From NCBI RefSeq assembly GCF_009668025.1, contig NZ_WJXZ01000011.1, positions 1 through 64,000 of the forward strand: a stretch of 64,000 nt of DNA. The letters run 5' to 3'. Positions 25,379-34,133 of this stretch are shown one piece after another (position 1 is the stretch's first letter; every line of letters starts with the position of its first letter). The notes below the pieces were generated by a model that saw nothing but the letters and a program-made list of their open reading frames with translations, was not told the DNA's origin and ran no database searches. Source of the stretch: Larkinella terrae. Lineage in GTDB: Bacteria; Bacteroidota; Bacteroidia; Cytophagales; Spirosomataceae. The translations under genes and the position numbers were made by a program.

Positions 25379-26680
25379 TTAAGCGGTTTGCAATTCGGTT
25401 TCGGCGGGTTTGAGAATGACGGTTTTGCCGAAATTGACGAGGAAAAGGAGTAAACCGGTGGCTGCGACGATGCCTCCGATGTACAGAAAAGCCTGGCCGT
25501 AGCTAATGGATTGCGACTTGAACAGAAAGCCCATCATCATGCCGCCAATGTTACCACCCGCGCCGACCACGCCCGAAATGACCCCAACTGCTTTGGGATT
25601 GACGAACGGAACAATGGCGTACGTGCTTCCGTTGGCCATTTTAAGGAACATCGCGAAGGTGATCATCGACAGAATGGCAAGCGGTAAGTTACCGGAGGTG
25701 GCAAAGAGCATGATTCCGCCCCCTTCCAGCAACAGCAAACCCGCCAGCAGAATCCCCTTGCCGCGCAGGCCGAATTTATTTCCGACTTTATCGGCGACAA
25801 TACCGCCCAGCGCGCGGGCAAAAATGTTCATGAAACCAAACAGCATGGCCCAAAAACCGGCTTCGGTTTCTTTCATGTCGAAATTGTCGAAGAAGTAAAG
25901 GGACGCTATCCCGTCGAAAGTGATTTCCATGCCGAAGCAGCAGGCGTAGGCCAGCGCCAGCGCCCAAACCCGGATGTCGGCGCAGGCTTTCCAGAAACTG
26001 ACTTTTTCGCCCTTGCTTGTTGTGCGTTGAATTTCATCAAAGTTACCGTTTGGGGTATCTTTTGTATATCGGAAATATACAAATGCCATGATCAACATCA
26101 GGACGCCCGGAAACACCATCGCCAGCCGCCAGGCTTCGGGTTTGGTATACCCAAACCCTACGATCGTCGCCATAATAACCGGCATGGCGAGCTGCGTGAT
26201 GCCACCGCCCAGATTTCCCCAGCCTCCAGCAACGGCGTTGGCGGTTCCTTTGATTTTCGGGGCAAACATCATCGAGGTGTGAAATTGCGTGATGACAAAC
26301 GACGCCCCAATGACGCCAATCGCCAGCCGGAAAAGCAGAAAGGTGGCGTAGTCGTGCGCCAGCCCCACCAGCATAACCGGGAATGCGCCCAGGACGAGCA
26401 GCGCCGTGTAAGTTTTGCGGGGTCCCCAGGTGTCGCACAGGCGACCCACGATCAGCCGGGCGAAAATCGTGGCCGATACGGCCGCAATGATGGTGTTGCC
26501 GACCTGCGGTTTGGTGAGGCCCAGATCCGCGCGGATAGCGGGCATGAGCGGTGCCAGACCGAACCAGCCGAAAAAGCAGACGAAAAACGTGATCCAGGTG
26601 ATGTGGAAAGTCCGCATCTGGATGCCTTTGAAACGGAAGATGGAAAGGGTTTCCAGTGGTTTATTGGCGAGTGAGTTCAT
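25379..26680 (-). CDS. NarK/NasA-type nitrate/nitrite transporter
   Basis: This 433-residue MFS protein has twelve predicted helices. Nitrate-porter features are the motif GRLCDTWGPRKTYT after helix 2 and the glycine-rich nitrate signatures AVAGGWGNLGGGITQLAMP and GVVGAGGNIGGMMMGFLF, one in each half. The first start is accepted; an internal ATG (26617) would give a shorter N-terminus. It lies between the outer-membrane channel and the nitrate reductase on one strand and is the expected inner-membrane nitrate importer of the assimilation pathway. Confidence 0.95.
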   Translation of the reverse strand: MNSLANKPLETLSIFRFKGIQMRTFHITWITFFVCFFGWFGLAPLMPAIRADLGLTKPQVGNTIIAAVSATIFARLIVGRLCDTWGPRKTYTALLVLGAFPVMLVGLAHDYATFLLFRLAIGVIGASFVITQFHTSMMFAPKIKGTANAVAGGWGNLGGGITQLAMPVIMATIVGFGYTKPEAWRLAMVFPGVLMLIMAFVYFRYTKDTPNGNFDEIQRTTSKGEKVSFWKACADIRVWALALAYACCFGMEITFDGIASLYFFDNFDMKETEAGFWAMLFGFMNIFARALGGIVADKVGNKFGLRGKGILLAGLLLLEGGGIMLFATSGNLPLAILSMITFAMFLKMANGSTYAIVPFVNPKAVGVISGVVGAGGNIGGMMMGFLFKSQSISYGQAFLYIGGIVAATGLLLFLVNFGKTVILKPAETELQTA

Positions 26681-26687
26681 ATGTTTC

Positions 26688-26758
26688 GTACCTACAGGCG
26701 CTAGTCCGTGAGATTTTGGTTATTTGTGTTTTTACTGAATAGTATTCGCGGGTACTTA
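26688..26758. repeat. GTACCC...TAGTCCGTGA repeat copy at the porin stop
   Basis: CGTACCTACAGGCGCTAGTC with CGTGAGATTTTGG on the left and CGCGGGTAC on the right resemble the two ends of the repeat at kdpC. The right end runs straight into the stop codon of the channel gene (26756-26758). Confidence 0.6.
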
Positions 26759-28279
26759 GAAGAAAACCGGGCGGATGTTGATCATCAGGTAGGCCCAGGT
26801 GCCGAGCTTATCCTTCTGATTCATAGTGCCTTGTTTCGTATATTCCAGTGAATTGGTGCCTTTCATCAGGGCGTAACCGGCTTCCAGCGTCGTAAATTTG
26901 TTCAGCCCGTAGGTGGCCGTAAAATCGTATTCCATGCCCAGCTTCGACTCCAGTTTGGCACCGGTTGCGGCATCCGGCATTTTGTTAAACGTGGTGGCCG
27001 CCAGCGAAAAATAATGGACATCGAAGGCGGTCGTCAGGCGTTTACCAGCGTATTTGAACTTCAGAAACGCATCTTTCAGCCCACCGGCGGGCGAACCGGT
27101 GCCGACGTAGAAGTAATCCATGTACCCCCAATGCTTGTGCGGAGTTCCATACAGCGGATCGAAACGCCCGGTTTCGCCCGGTTTGACGGTGGCGGCATTC
27201 GTACCCGAAAGAATTTCGTATCCGGGGCTGACACTCAGTAGACCTTTCTGGAATGTCACATTCGCGCCGTAGTGGTACGCATTCCGGATGCGCAGCCCGT
27301 CGCGGTCTTTGCCGCTTTGCAGATACCCGAATGCCTGCCACAGAATCTGACCGGTTTTCACGGCGGAAATCGTGGCCTGACCCGTCAGCATCGCGCCGTA
27401 GGTCAGCCGGGAATGAGTGCCCGGAACGTCGTAACGGCGACCATATACGTAACCCGTAGCGGCACTGCCCAGCGAGTCGATCCGGTATTTCGAGAAATCA
27501 TCTTTGAAGAATAAAGCCGAGAATCTGGTCTGGTTAAACTTGCGGCTCAGGTACGCCATCTGAAACGACTTAAACTGTTGATTCTGGCCGTTCGTACTGA
27601 CGGCATTGGCAACAATCGGAGCACCACCCTTCCCCGCCGTGGGCAGAAAACCGCCCGGAATTGCCAGCGTGACGTTTTTGTCCGACAGCGCCGAAACCGG
27701 GGCGTTGGCGGGCGTATAAGCCGTGCCGGTTGTTCCGAACGCATCCGAATTCTGATTAAAACCAAGGCCCAGATCCAGCGACCAGCCGTGGTGCTGGGCT
27801 TTCAGTAAAGCCGCATCAAACCGGCGGCCCTGCTGCAGCCAGTCGAGATTGCCCAACAGCCGCACATCGTCGTACACCAGTTCCTGACGACCGATTTTTA
27901 AGGACAGATTCTGTATCGGTTTGAATTTCAGCGTACTATCGGCGCTATTGATGAGCGTCAGCTCGGCCCAGGCTTCGTGTACCATCAGGCGGTTTCCGTC
28001 GGCGCTGCTGATCGTGGAAGCGTCCTGGCCCCACACCCGCACATCCTGCACGGCCACGTTGAAGTTGACCCGGTTCCATTTGTAACCGAACGTCAGCCGG
28101 GTTCGCTGTGAGGTGAAAGCAGCCGCGCGGCTATTTTTGGGCGTCAGATTGCCGTAGCCGTCGCGCAGTTCGGTGCGGGTGCGGAGCTGGCCGATCAGCG
28201 ATACCTGGGCGTAGAGATGGCAGTGGACAATAGTCAGAAAAAGGCATACGAATCCGAGTAGCCTGAAGTAGAATTTCAT
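26756..28279 (-). CDS. Outer-membrane alginate-export-type channel
   Basis: This 507-residue protein has a signal peptide (ending LYAQ) and reads throughout as amphipathic beta strands ending in an aromatic residue (VFF). The segment GQLRTRTELRDGYGN...TSQRTRLTFGYKWNRVNFNVAVQDVRVWG and the phrase LKIGRQELVYDDVRLLGNLDWLQQGRRFDA match the alginate-export (AlgE-like) barrel family, which in Bacteroidota often accompanies nitrate assimilation. It opens the minus-strand nitrate operon, so it probably admits nitrate or nitrite. The palindrome at 28390-28407 is the likely control site. Confidence 0.85.
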   Translation of the reverse strand: MKFYFRLLGFVCLFLTIVHCHLYAQVSLIGQLRTRTELRDGYGNLTPKNSRAAAFTSQRTRLTFGYKWNRVNFNVAVQDVRVWGQDASTISSADGNRLMVHEAWAELTLINSADSTLKFKPIQNLSLKIGRQELVYDDVRLLGNLDWLQQGRRFDAALLKAQHHGWSLDLGLGFNQNSDAFGTTGTAYTPANAPVSALSDKNVTLAIPGGFLPTAGKGGAPIVANAVSTNGQNQQFKSFQMAYLSRKFNQTRFSALFFKDDFSKYRIDSLGSAATGYVYGRRYDVPGTHSRLTYGAMLTGQATISAVKTGQILWQAFGYLQSGKDRDGLRIRNAYHYGANVTFQKGLLSVSPGYEILSGTNAATVKPGETGRFDPLYGTPHKHWGYMDYFYVGTGSPAGGLKDAFLKFKYAGKRLTTAFDVHYFSLAATTFNKMPDAATGAKLESKLGMEYDFTATYGLNKFTTLEAGYALMKGTNSLEYTKQGTMNQKDKLGTWAYLMINIRPVFF

Positions 28280-28389
28280 GGCATCGATGGTGGTTTAAAG
28301 AAAAAGAAGCGGCCAGTGCAAAAACATCCGGAGAGCCCGGAACGGGAAACTGAAAGGCAATCACCTGAGAAGGCCGGCCGTACAAACCC

Positions 28390-28407
28390 ATAGTTACGAT
28401 CAACTAT
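28390..28407. promoter_or_regulatory. Palindrome upstream of the nitrate operon
   Basis: ATAGTTACGATCAACTAT has perfect 6-bp arms (ATAGTT/AACTAT). The same half-site AACTAT/ATAGTT occurs three times before nirB and twice before cobA, so it may be the binding site of the NarL-type regulator encoded at 34130. It lies about 110 bases before the channel gene ATG. Confidence 0.45.
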
Positions 28408-28504
28408 AAGCGAGGCCGCGCGGTGAAGGTGGCAGAATTTGCTTTACGTCTTTATTTTCATTTTCTTTGAACCGTTTGTGTTTAACATAGACAAACCCGT
28501 TTTG

Positions 28505-28548
28505 GCCGATCCAAAGGTGCCCCCACACCGGATCGGCTTTTTTGTTTT
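28505..28548 (+). terminator. Strong hairpin plus T-run on the plus strand
   Basis: GCCGATCC (28505-28512) pairs with GGATCGGC (28530-28537), inner bases AGGTG/CACC extend the stem, and TTTTTTGTTTT follows. It has the form of a rho-independent terminator on plus, but no plus-strand protein gene lies upstream of it, so it could end a small RNA. Confidence 0.6.
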
Positions 28549-28638
28549 GCGGTTTTCGGTAGTGCCGAATATCGAATATTGAATAACGAACACCGAATAA
28601 CGAAAGCAACCAACCGTGGTGCATTCACCAAAAACCGC
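28549..28638. repeat. Word-built repeat after cobA
   Basis: GCGGTTTT (28549-28556) and AAAACCGC (28631-28638) are the outer arms. Between them GAATATCGAATATTGAATAA and CGAACACCGAATAACGAA repeat the words seen at 44471-44505 and 23600-23655. It ends close to the cobA stop. Confidence 0.65.
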
Positions 28639-28644
28639 ATACCG

Positions 28645-29400
28645 TCAAGCCACCGACAGACTGCGCAGGCACTCCGCCAGGTAGGTCGGGTGCAGGGCAA
28701 CTACTTCGCCGATGATCAGCACAGCGGGCGCCCCCACGCCCTGCTCTGCGACCAGATGAGGCATTTTCCAGACCTGCCCCACCACGCATTGTTCATTGAT
28801 ACGCGTTCCGTTCTGAACCACCGCCATCGGCACGTGACCCCGCCCGGCCTGGCAGTAGAGCGCGCAGATTTCCGCCAGCTTATTCAGGCCCATCAGCACC
28901 ACCACCGTGGCTTTCGACTGAACGGCCAGCCGCAGATCGTCGGATAGTTCGCCGTGGCGCGTGGTGCCGGTGATGACCCAGAAACTTTCGCTCACTCCGC
29001 GCGACGTAACCGGAATTCCCTGCGAAGCCGGAACCGCAATGCAACTGGAAACACCCGGAACAACCTCGCACAAAATGCCGTACTGCCGGACGTATTCAAA
29101 TTCCTCGTATCCGCGTCCGAATACATAAGAATCCCCGCCTTTGAGCCGCACCACATGCCCGTGTTCCTGCGACATCCGCACGATCAGTGCGTTGATTTCG
29201 TCCTGCGTGAAAGAGGCTTTTCCGGCTCTTTTTCCCACGTAGGTCTTCAGGGCGTGTTTGGGTGCAAAATCCAGCAGTGTATCGTTCGCCAGATCGTCGT
29301 ACAAAACAACGTCGGCTTGCTGGAGCGCCCGGATCCCTTTTAAGGTGATCAATTCGCCGTCGCCGGGACCCGCCCCCACGAGTGTAAGCTTTGGCTTCAT
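28645..29400 (-). CDS. cobA: Uroporphyrinogen-III C-methyltransferase
   Basis: This 251-residue enzyme makes precorrin-2, the first step to the siroheme needed by NirB. SUMT landmarks are VGAGPGDGELITLKGIRALQQADVVLYDDL, VVRLKGGDSYVFGRGYEE, EVVPGVSSCIAVPASQGIPVTSRGV and VLMGLNKL. It is single-domain, without CysG dehydrogenase and ferrochelatase parts, so another protein must finish siroheme. It is divergent from nirB across a regulatory spacer. Confidence 0.95.
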   Translation of the reverse strand: MKPKLTLVGAGPGDGELITLKGIRALQQADVVLYDDLANDTLLDFAPKHALKTYVGKRAGKASFTQDEINALIVRMSQEHGHVVRLKGGDSYVFGRGYEEFEYVRQYGILCEVVPGVSSCIAVPASQGIPVTSRGVSESFWVITGTTRHGELSDDLRLAVQSKATVVVLMGLNKLAEICALYCQAGRGHVPMAVVQNGTRINEQCVVGQVWKMPHLVAEQGVGAPAVLIIGEVVALHPTYLAECLRSLSVA

Positions 29401-29429
29401 CGCTTTACGATTTAGAATGGTTAATAGTT

Positions 29430-29437
29430 AAAATGTA
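29430..29437 (-). promoter_or_regulatory. Candidate -7 promoter box for cobA
   Basis: The minus strand reads TACATTTT, one mismatch from TAnnTTTG, about 30 bases before the cobA ATG. The FNR-like box at 29451-29464 lies just upstream of it. Confidence 0.35.
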
Positions 29438-29450
29438 CTATTATTAGTAA

Positions 29451-29464
29451 TTGATAACTATCAA
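29451..29464. promoter_or_regulatory. Perfect FNR/Crp-type box
   Basis: TTGATAACTATCAA fits the FNR consensus TTGAT-N4-ATCAA exactly. It is close to the probable -33 region of cobA. A Crp/Fnr-family protein is the expected binder, but none is encoded in the window. Confidence 0.55.
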
Positions 29465-29620
29465 AATATTGGTTCAAAATTAAGGGTACAATTTTGAAAA
29501 ACAAGTTAATTCAATAAAAATTAGATTAAATTTTAATCAATACGGAATAAAAACATAGAAAATACGAAAAAATCAGTTTAAATTTGAATCACATTATTTC
29601 AATGACAATTGGGGAATTTT

Positions 29621-29636
29621 ATTGAAATAGTTCAAT
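29621..29636. promoter_or_regulatory. Second FNR-like palindrome, nirB side
   Basis: ATTGAAATAGTTCAAT has perfect 6-bp arms and follows the FNR pattern with one change per half (TTGAA-N4-TTCAA). It lies about 50 bases before the nirB ATG. Confidence 0.4.
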
Positions 29637-29655
29637 TAATAAACGGGTTTGTTTT

Positions 29656-29669
29656 ATAACTATAGTTAT
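29656..29669. promoter_or_regulatory. Palindrome directly upstream of nirB
   Basis: ATAACTATAGTTAT is a perfect 14-bp palindrome; a further AACTAT follows at 29674 just before the ATG. The half-site is shared with the channel operon (28390-28407). Confidence 0.45.
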
Positions 29670-29677
29670 CATTAACT

Positions 29678-32212
29678 ATGAACACGGACAAAATGATGCG
29701 TGTCGTCGTTGTCGGCAACGGCATGGTGGGCTACAAATTCTGTGAGAAGCTGGTCACCAAACAAAAAAATGGACTACGATTTACACTGACGGTTTTTGGG
29801 GAAGAACCACGTGTAGCCTACGATCGGGTTCACCTGAGCGCGTATTTCGACGGAAAAACCGCCGATGATCTGACCCTGGCGCCCGAAAGCTGGTACGCCG
29901 AAAACGGTATTGCCCTTTACCTGACCGATCCGGTGGTGGACATCGATCGGGAGCGGAAGGAGGTGCGTTCCCACCACGGCGTTGTGGTGCCGTACGACTA
30001 TCTGATTCTGGCGACCGGTTCCGGTGCATTTGTGCCGCCGGTGGATGGCGTAGAAAAAGATGGCGTTTTCGTGTACCGCACCATCGAGGATCTGGACTTC
30101 ATTCAATCGTACGCGAAAAAAGCCCGCAACGGTCCGGCGTCCCGGGGTGCCGTGATGGGGGGCGGTTTGCTCGGGCTGGAAGCGGCCAAGGCGCTGCTGG
30201 ATCTGGGGCTGGAAGAAGCCCATGTCATCGAGTTTGCTTCCCGGCTGATGCCCCGGCAGATCGACGACGCGGGTTCCGGCATCCTGCAGCGGCAACTGGA
30301 GTCGCTGGGGTTGCAGATACATCTTAACAAAAATACCCGGCAGATCACCGGCGAAGACACCATCAACGGCATTCAGTTTACGGACGGCAGCGCGCTGGAC
30401 GTCGACATGCTGATCATCTCGGCCGGTATTCGTCCGCGTGACGAACTGGCGAAATTGGCCGGTTTGACCACGCACCCGCGCGGGGGCATTGTGGTCGACC
30501 AATTTCTGCAAACGTCTGATCCGGCGGTTTTTGCCATTGGCGAATGCGCTGTCGTTCACCACATGATTTACGGTTTGGTGGCGCCCGGTTATGAGATGGC
30601 TGAAGTGGTGGCGTCCCGGCTGATGGGCGACGACAAGGAGTTCAAACCGTACGATATGTCGACCAAACTGAAGCTGATTGGCACCGATGTCGGCAGTTTT
30701 GGCGACCCGTTTGTGTCGGAACCGGCCTGCCGGACGATCACGTACGAGAACAAAGCCAAAGGCGTTTACAAACGCATCAATATTTCGCCGGACGGCAAGG
30801 AGTTGCTGGGCGGTATTCTTGTGGGCGATGCCGGGCAATACAATATGCTCCTGCAAACCTGCAAGAACAAAACCATTCTGCCGCCCGATCCCGAAGACCT
30901 GATCCTGGGTTCGCGGGGGGGCGAAGAAGCAGGCGCGGGCGTCATGGGCCTGCCCGACGATGCGCTGATCTGCTCCTGCGAAGCGATTACCAAATCGCAA
31001 CTTTGCCACGAAATTGGCGAAAATGGCCATACGACGATCGATTCGCTAAAGAAAGCCACCAAAGCCTGTACGGGTTGTGGCGGCTGTACGCCCCTGGTCA
31101 AAGACCTGATTCAGGGCGTGCTGAAACAGCAGGGGCACTACGTCCGCAACGTGCTGTGCGAACACCTCGACTACACCCGCCAGGAGCTGCTGGACCTGGT
31201 GAAAATCAACCGGTTGACAACGTACAACGACGTGCTGGACCAGTTCGGAAAGGGCGACGGCTGCGAAGTCTGCAAACCGGCGGTGGCGTCGATTCTGGCG
31301 AGTTTGTGGAACGAAAACATCCTCGAAAAAGGCCGGGCAACTATTCAGGATTCGAACGACCGGTTTTTGGCCAACATCCAGAAAGGCGGCACCTACTCGG
31401 TGGTGCCGCGCATTCCGGGCGGGGAAATCACGCCCGACAAACTGATTGTGATTGGTCAGGTGGCCAAGAAATACGGTTTATACACCAAAATAACCGGCGG
31501 GCAGCGCATCGACCTCTTCGGCGCGCACGTGGGCGATCTGCCGCTGATCTGGGAGGAACTGATCGACGCCGGTTTTGAAAGCGGCCACGCCTACGGCAAG
31601 TCGTTGCGGACGGTAAAAAGCTGCGTAGGAAGCACCTGGTGCCGGTTTGGCGTTCAGGATTCGGTTTCGTTTGCCATCGAGGTGGAGGATCGCTACAAGG
31701 GCATCCGGTCTCCGCACAAGATCAAGTCGGGCGTGTCGGGCTGCATTCGCGAATGTGCCGAAGCGCAAAGCAAGGATTTCGGGATTATCGCGACCGAAAA
31801 AGGCTGGAATCTGTACGTCGGGGGCAACGGGGGCTCGAAACCGCAGCACGCCCAGTTGCTGGCTTCGGATATCGACAAGGAAACCTGCCTCCAATACATC
31901 GACCGTTTCCTGATGTTTTACATCAAAACCGCTGATCCACTGACGCGTACGGCAACCTGGATGAACAAGATGGAAGGCGGTTTGACGTACCTGAAAGCCG
32001 TGGTGGTCGACGATGTGCTGGGCATTGCCGACGAGCTGGAGCGCGAAATGCAACTGCTGATCGACACCTTCAAATGCGAGTGGAAAGAAGTGATTGACAA
32101 CCCGGAACTCCGTAAGCGGTTTACGCACTTCGTCAACGTTCCCGAGCAGAAAGACCCGACCGTCGTTTTCGAAACGATGCGCGATCAGAAACGGGCGAAG
32201 GAGTGGCGCTAA
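29678..32212 (+). CDS. nirB: NAD(P)H nitrite reductase large subunit
   Basis: This 844-residue protein has the full NirB layout. Residues 1-400 are the FAD/NAD(P)H module (VVVGNGMVGYKFCEKL, ATGSGAFVPP, GGGLLGLEAAKAL). A BFD-type [2Fe-2S] domain follows (LICSCEAITKSQLC...ACTGCGGCTPLV) with a second short copy (VCKPAVASIL). The C-terminal third is the siroheme domain: SCVGSTWCRFGVQDS and SGVSGCIRECAEAQSKDFG supply the four cluster cysteines. It reduces nitrite to ammonium in the cytoplasm with NirD. Confidence 0.97.
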   Translation: MNTDKMMRVVVVGNGMVGYKFCEKLVTKQKNGLRFTLTVFGEEPRVAYDRVHLSAYFDGKTADDLTLAPESWYAENGIALYLTDPVVDIDRERKEVRSHHGVVVPYDYLILATGSGAFVPPVDGVEKDGVFVYRTIEDLDFIQSYAKKARNGPASRGAVMGGGLLGLEAAKALLDLGLEEAHVIEFASRLMPRQIDDAGSGILQRQLESLGLQIHLNKNTRQITGEDTINGIQFTDGSALDVDMLIISAGIRPRDELAKLAGLTTHPRGGIVVDQFLQTSDPAVFAIGECAVVHHMIYGLVAPGYEMAEVVASRLMGDDKEFKPYDMSTKLKLIGTDVGSFGDPFVSEPACRTITYENKAKGVYKRINISPDGKELLGGILVGDAGQYNMLLQTCKNKTILPPDPEDLILGSRGGEEAGAGVMGLPDDALICSCEAITKSQLCHEIGENGHTTIDSLKKATKACTGCGGCTPLVKDLIQGVLKQQGHYVRNVLCEHLDYTRQELLDLVKINRLTTYNDVLDQFGKGDGCEVCKPAVASILASLWNENILEKGRATIQDSNDRFLANIQKGGTYSVVPRIPGGEITPDKLIVIGQVAKKYGLYTKITGGQRIDLFGAHVGDLPLIWEELIDAGFESGHAYGKSLRTVKSCVGSTWCRFGVQDSVSFAIEVEDRYKGIRSPHKIKSGVSGCIRECAEAQSKDFGIIATEKGWNLYVGGNGGSKPQHAQLLASDIDKETCLQYIDRFLMFYIKTADPLTRTATWMNKMEGGLTYLKAVVVDDVLGIADELEREMQLLIDTFKCEWKEVIDNPELRKRFTHFVNVPEQKDPTVVFETMRDQKRAKEWR

Positions 32213-32241
32213 CGTACCTCATTGTTGGCATTTGGATTTTC

Positions 32242-32265
32242 AGCCCACGGTTAAAACCGTAAGCT
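32242..32265. repeat. Short inverted repeat between nirB and nirD
   Basis: ACGGTT and AACCGT flank two A residues, with AGC and GCT pairing further out. It is a small phrase in the 99-base nirB-nirD spacer and may stabilise or process the mRNA. Confidence 0.4.
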
Positions 32266-32311
32266 AATAACTAAAACATTGTTGTTTCGATTTTTCAAAA
32301 ACATAAAAATC

Positions 32312-32668
32312 ATGGAAGCGTTAGTTGCTGATAAAGAAGAAATTACGTGGCACTTAGCCTGCCGGGTCGACGATGTTCCGACCGACGGTGGAGCCTGTGT
32401 GCTGATCAACGGCCACCAGATTGCCATTTTTCATTTTGCCCGGCGGGGCGAATGGTACGCGACGGACAACGAATGTCCGCACCGCCAGCAGATGGCGCTT
32501 TCGCGGGGCATGATCGGCAGCCAGAACGACGAGCCCAAGGTGGCGTGTCCGTTTCACAAAAAGACTTTCTCGCTCCGGAATGGCCAGTGTTTGAACGACG
32601 ACGGTTACCAAATTACGACCTTCCCGGTCAAAGTAACCGACGGGAACGTGTATATTGGGGTAGAATAA
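32312..32668 (+). CDS. nirD: Nitrite reductase small subunit, Rieske-type
   Basis: This 118-residue protein is NirD, which has a Rieske fold. The [2Fe-2S] motif is partly seen: CPHRQQMALSRG (Cys-x-His) and CPFHKKTFSL (Cys-x-x-His), so a cluster is possible here; NirD of enteric bacteria lacks it. The start MEALVADKEE is chosen inside a slightly longer frame that has a poly-phenylalanine leader. It sits between nirB and the histidine kinase, seven bases before the latter. Confidence 0.93.
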   Translation: MEALVADKEEITWHLACRVDDVPTDGGACVLINGHQIAIFHFARRGEWYATDNECPHRQQMALSRGMIGSQNDEPKVACPFHKKTFSLRNGQCLNDDGYQITTFPVKVTDGNVYIGVE

Positions 32669-32675
32669 GCTTGGA

Positions 32676-34133
32676 ATGAATCAACTCGATCAGCAGGTAG
32701 CGCAGCGATTAACCCGGTTTTACATTCTGGCCCTGACGGTCATTGCGGTTTTGTCGATCACCGGTCTGCTGTTTATCCGGCGGACGCTGAGCGATCATAA
32801 CAACGACGGCCGGGTGGTAAACGTAGCGGGTCGGCAGCGCATGTTGAGCCAGCGCCTGACCAAGCTGGCCCTGCTGCGGATTTCGGGCATTCCAACGTCC
32901 GACACGGCTTCGTTTGCCGCCCTACTGAACACCTGGGGCCAGAGTCATAGGCAGTTGAAGCGGGGCAGCCTGCACATGGAAAAAACGTATCTGGTTCGAA
33001 AAAGCAAGCAGATTGACCGCATGTTTACGACAATTGAGCCGTTTTTTCAATCGATGTACGGGAGTCTGGCCCGCATCAATGCCGCTTCCACAACGCCGGA
33101 TCAGAAAAAAGCCGCGCTGAAAACCGTTCTCCAAAACGAGCCGTTTTTTCTGGAACAGATGAACGCTATTGTGTTTCAGTTTGATAAAGAGAGCTTTGAA
33201 CGGGTCAAGTCGCTGGAACAGATTGAATGGATTTTAAGTGTGGCAACCCTGGTGACGCTGCTGATCGAAGCGCTGCTGATTTTCCGGCCGGTGGTGACGC
33301 ACACCAAAAACGTGATCCGGAAACTGACTGAGTCGGACGAGGCTTTGCGCGTCGTGAACGGCAATCTGGCCGTGGCGAACGCCGACCTGGCCATGACCAA
33401 CCAGCAATTGATCGAAACGCAGCACGAACTGGTGCGGGCTACCGAAGAAAAATACCGCCTGCAGATTGCCGAAGATACCGTGCGGTCGGCGGGGCTGCTG
33501 GAAGGGCAGGAAGAGGAACGGCGCCGGTTTGCGCGCGAACTCCACGACGGAATTGGGCAGATGCTGACCGGTTTGAAGCTGCAGGCCGAAAAGCTGAAGG
33601 TGGTTCCGTTTCCCGAACCCAAACACCGGCAGCGGTTCGAAGAACTGTGCGAACAGATTTACGACGTGATTCAATCGACCCGACAGACGTCGCACAACCT
33701 GATGCCGTCGGTCCTGGGCGACTTCGGACTGGGAGCGGCTTTGCAATTTTTGGCCGAGCAAACCACCCGATCGTCCGGGATTGAGGTTATCTTTGAAGGA
33801 AGCGACGACGAAAACCGGTTAAATCCGGCCGTGGAAATTGGCCTCTACCGGATTGCGCAGGAAGCCCTCAACAACGCCATCAAGCACGCGGAGGCCCAGC
33901 GCATCCGGATCAGCTGGCACCATTCGGACAGCAAAACAGCCCTGCTCATTGAAGACAACGGGAAGGGTTTTTCCCTGAAATCGCCCCCGCAGGAAAACCG
34001 CCCGATTCGGGCCACGCACGGGCTGGAAAACATGCGCACCCGCGCCCGTTTGCTGAATGGCGAATTGACGATTTCGTCGAAGCCGAAAAAAGGAACCAAA
34101 GTAACCGTTCAATTACCGGATACAACCTCATGA
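32676..34133 (+). CDS. NarX-like nitrate/nitrite sensor histidine kinase
   Basis: This 485-residue kinase has two membrane helices (about residues 15-36 and 187-209) around a PilJ/NarX-type sensor. The segment VNVAGRQRMLSQRLTKLAL looks like the nitrate-binding P-box pattern N-x-A-G-x-x-R-M-x-S. After a coiled linker comes a HisKA_3 domain with phospho-His290 in RFARELHDGIGQML, then HATPase_c (NNAIKHAEA, ENMRTRARLL). It is coupled to the regulator gene by an ATGA overlap. Nitrate sensing is inferred from the P-box and its place beside nirBD. Confidence 0.9.
   Translation: MNQLDQQVAQRLTRFYILALTVIAVLSITGLLFIRRTLSDHNNDGRVVNVAGRQRMLSQRLTKLALLRISGIPTSDTASFAALLNTWGQSHRQLKRGSLHMEKTYLVRKSKQIDRMFTTIEPFFQSMYGSLARINAASTTPDQKKAALKTVLQNEPFFLEQMNAIVFQFDKESFERVKSLEQIEWILSVATLVTLLIEALLIFRPVVTHTKNVIRKLTESDEALRVVNGNLAVANADLAMTNQQLIETQHELVRATEEKYRLQIAEDTVRSAGLLEGQEEERRRFARELHDGIGQMLTGLKLQAEKLKVVPFPEPKHRQRFEELCEQIYDVIQSTRQTSHNLMPSVLGDFGLGAALQFLAEQTTRSSGIEVIFEGSDDENRLNPAVEIGLYRIAQEALNNAIKHAEAQRIRISWHHSDSKTALLIEDNGKGFSLKSPPQENRPIRATHGLENMRTRARLLNGELTISSKPKKGTKVTVQLPDTTS

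Larger units (their letters stand above)
28280..28644. other. Regulatory spacer between cobA and the channel gene
   Basis: This 365-base region has no convincing gene. It carries a palindrome (28390-28407), a strong hairpin with T-run on the plus strand (28505-28548), and word-repeat sequence from 28549 to 28638 next to the cobA stop. The minus-strand frames here have no family features. Confidence 0.6.

Noticed and set aside
28340-28375. Riboswitch-like ACCTGAGA phrase
   Set aside because: It resembles a piece of the TPP riboswitch, but the other conserved parts are missing and the neighbouring gene has no link to thiamine.
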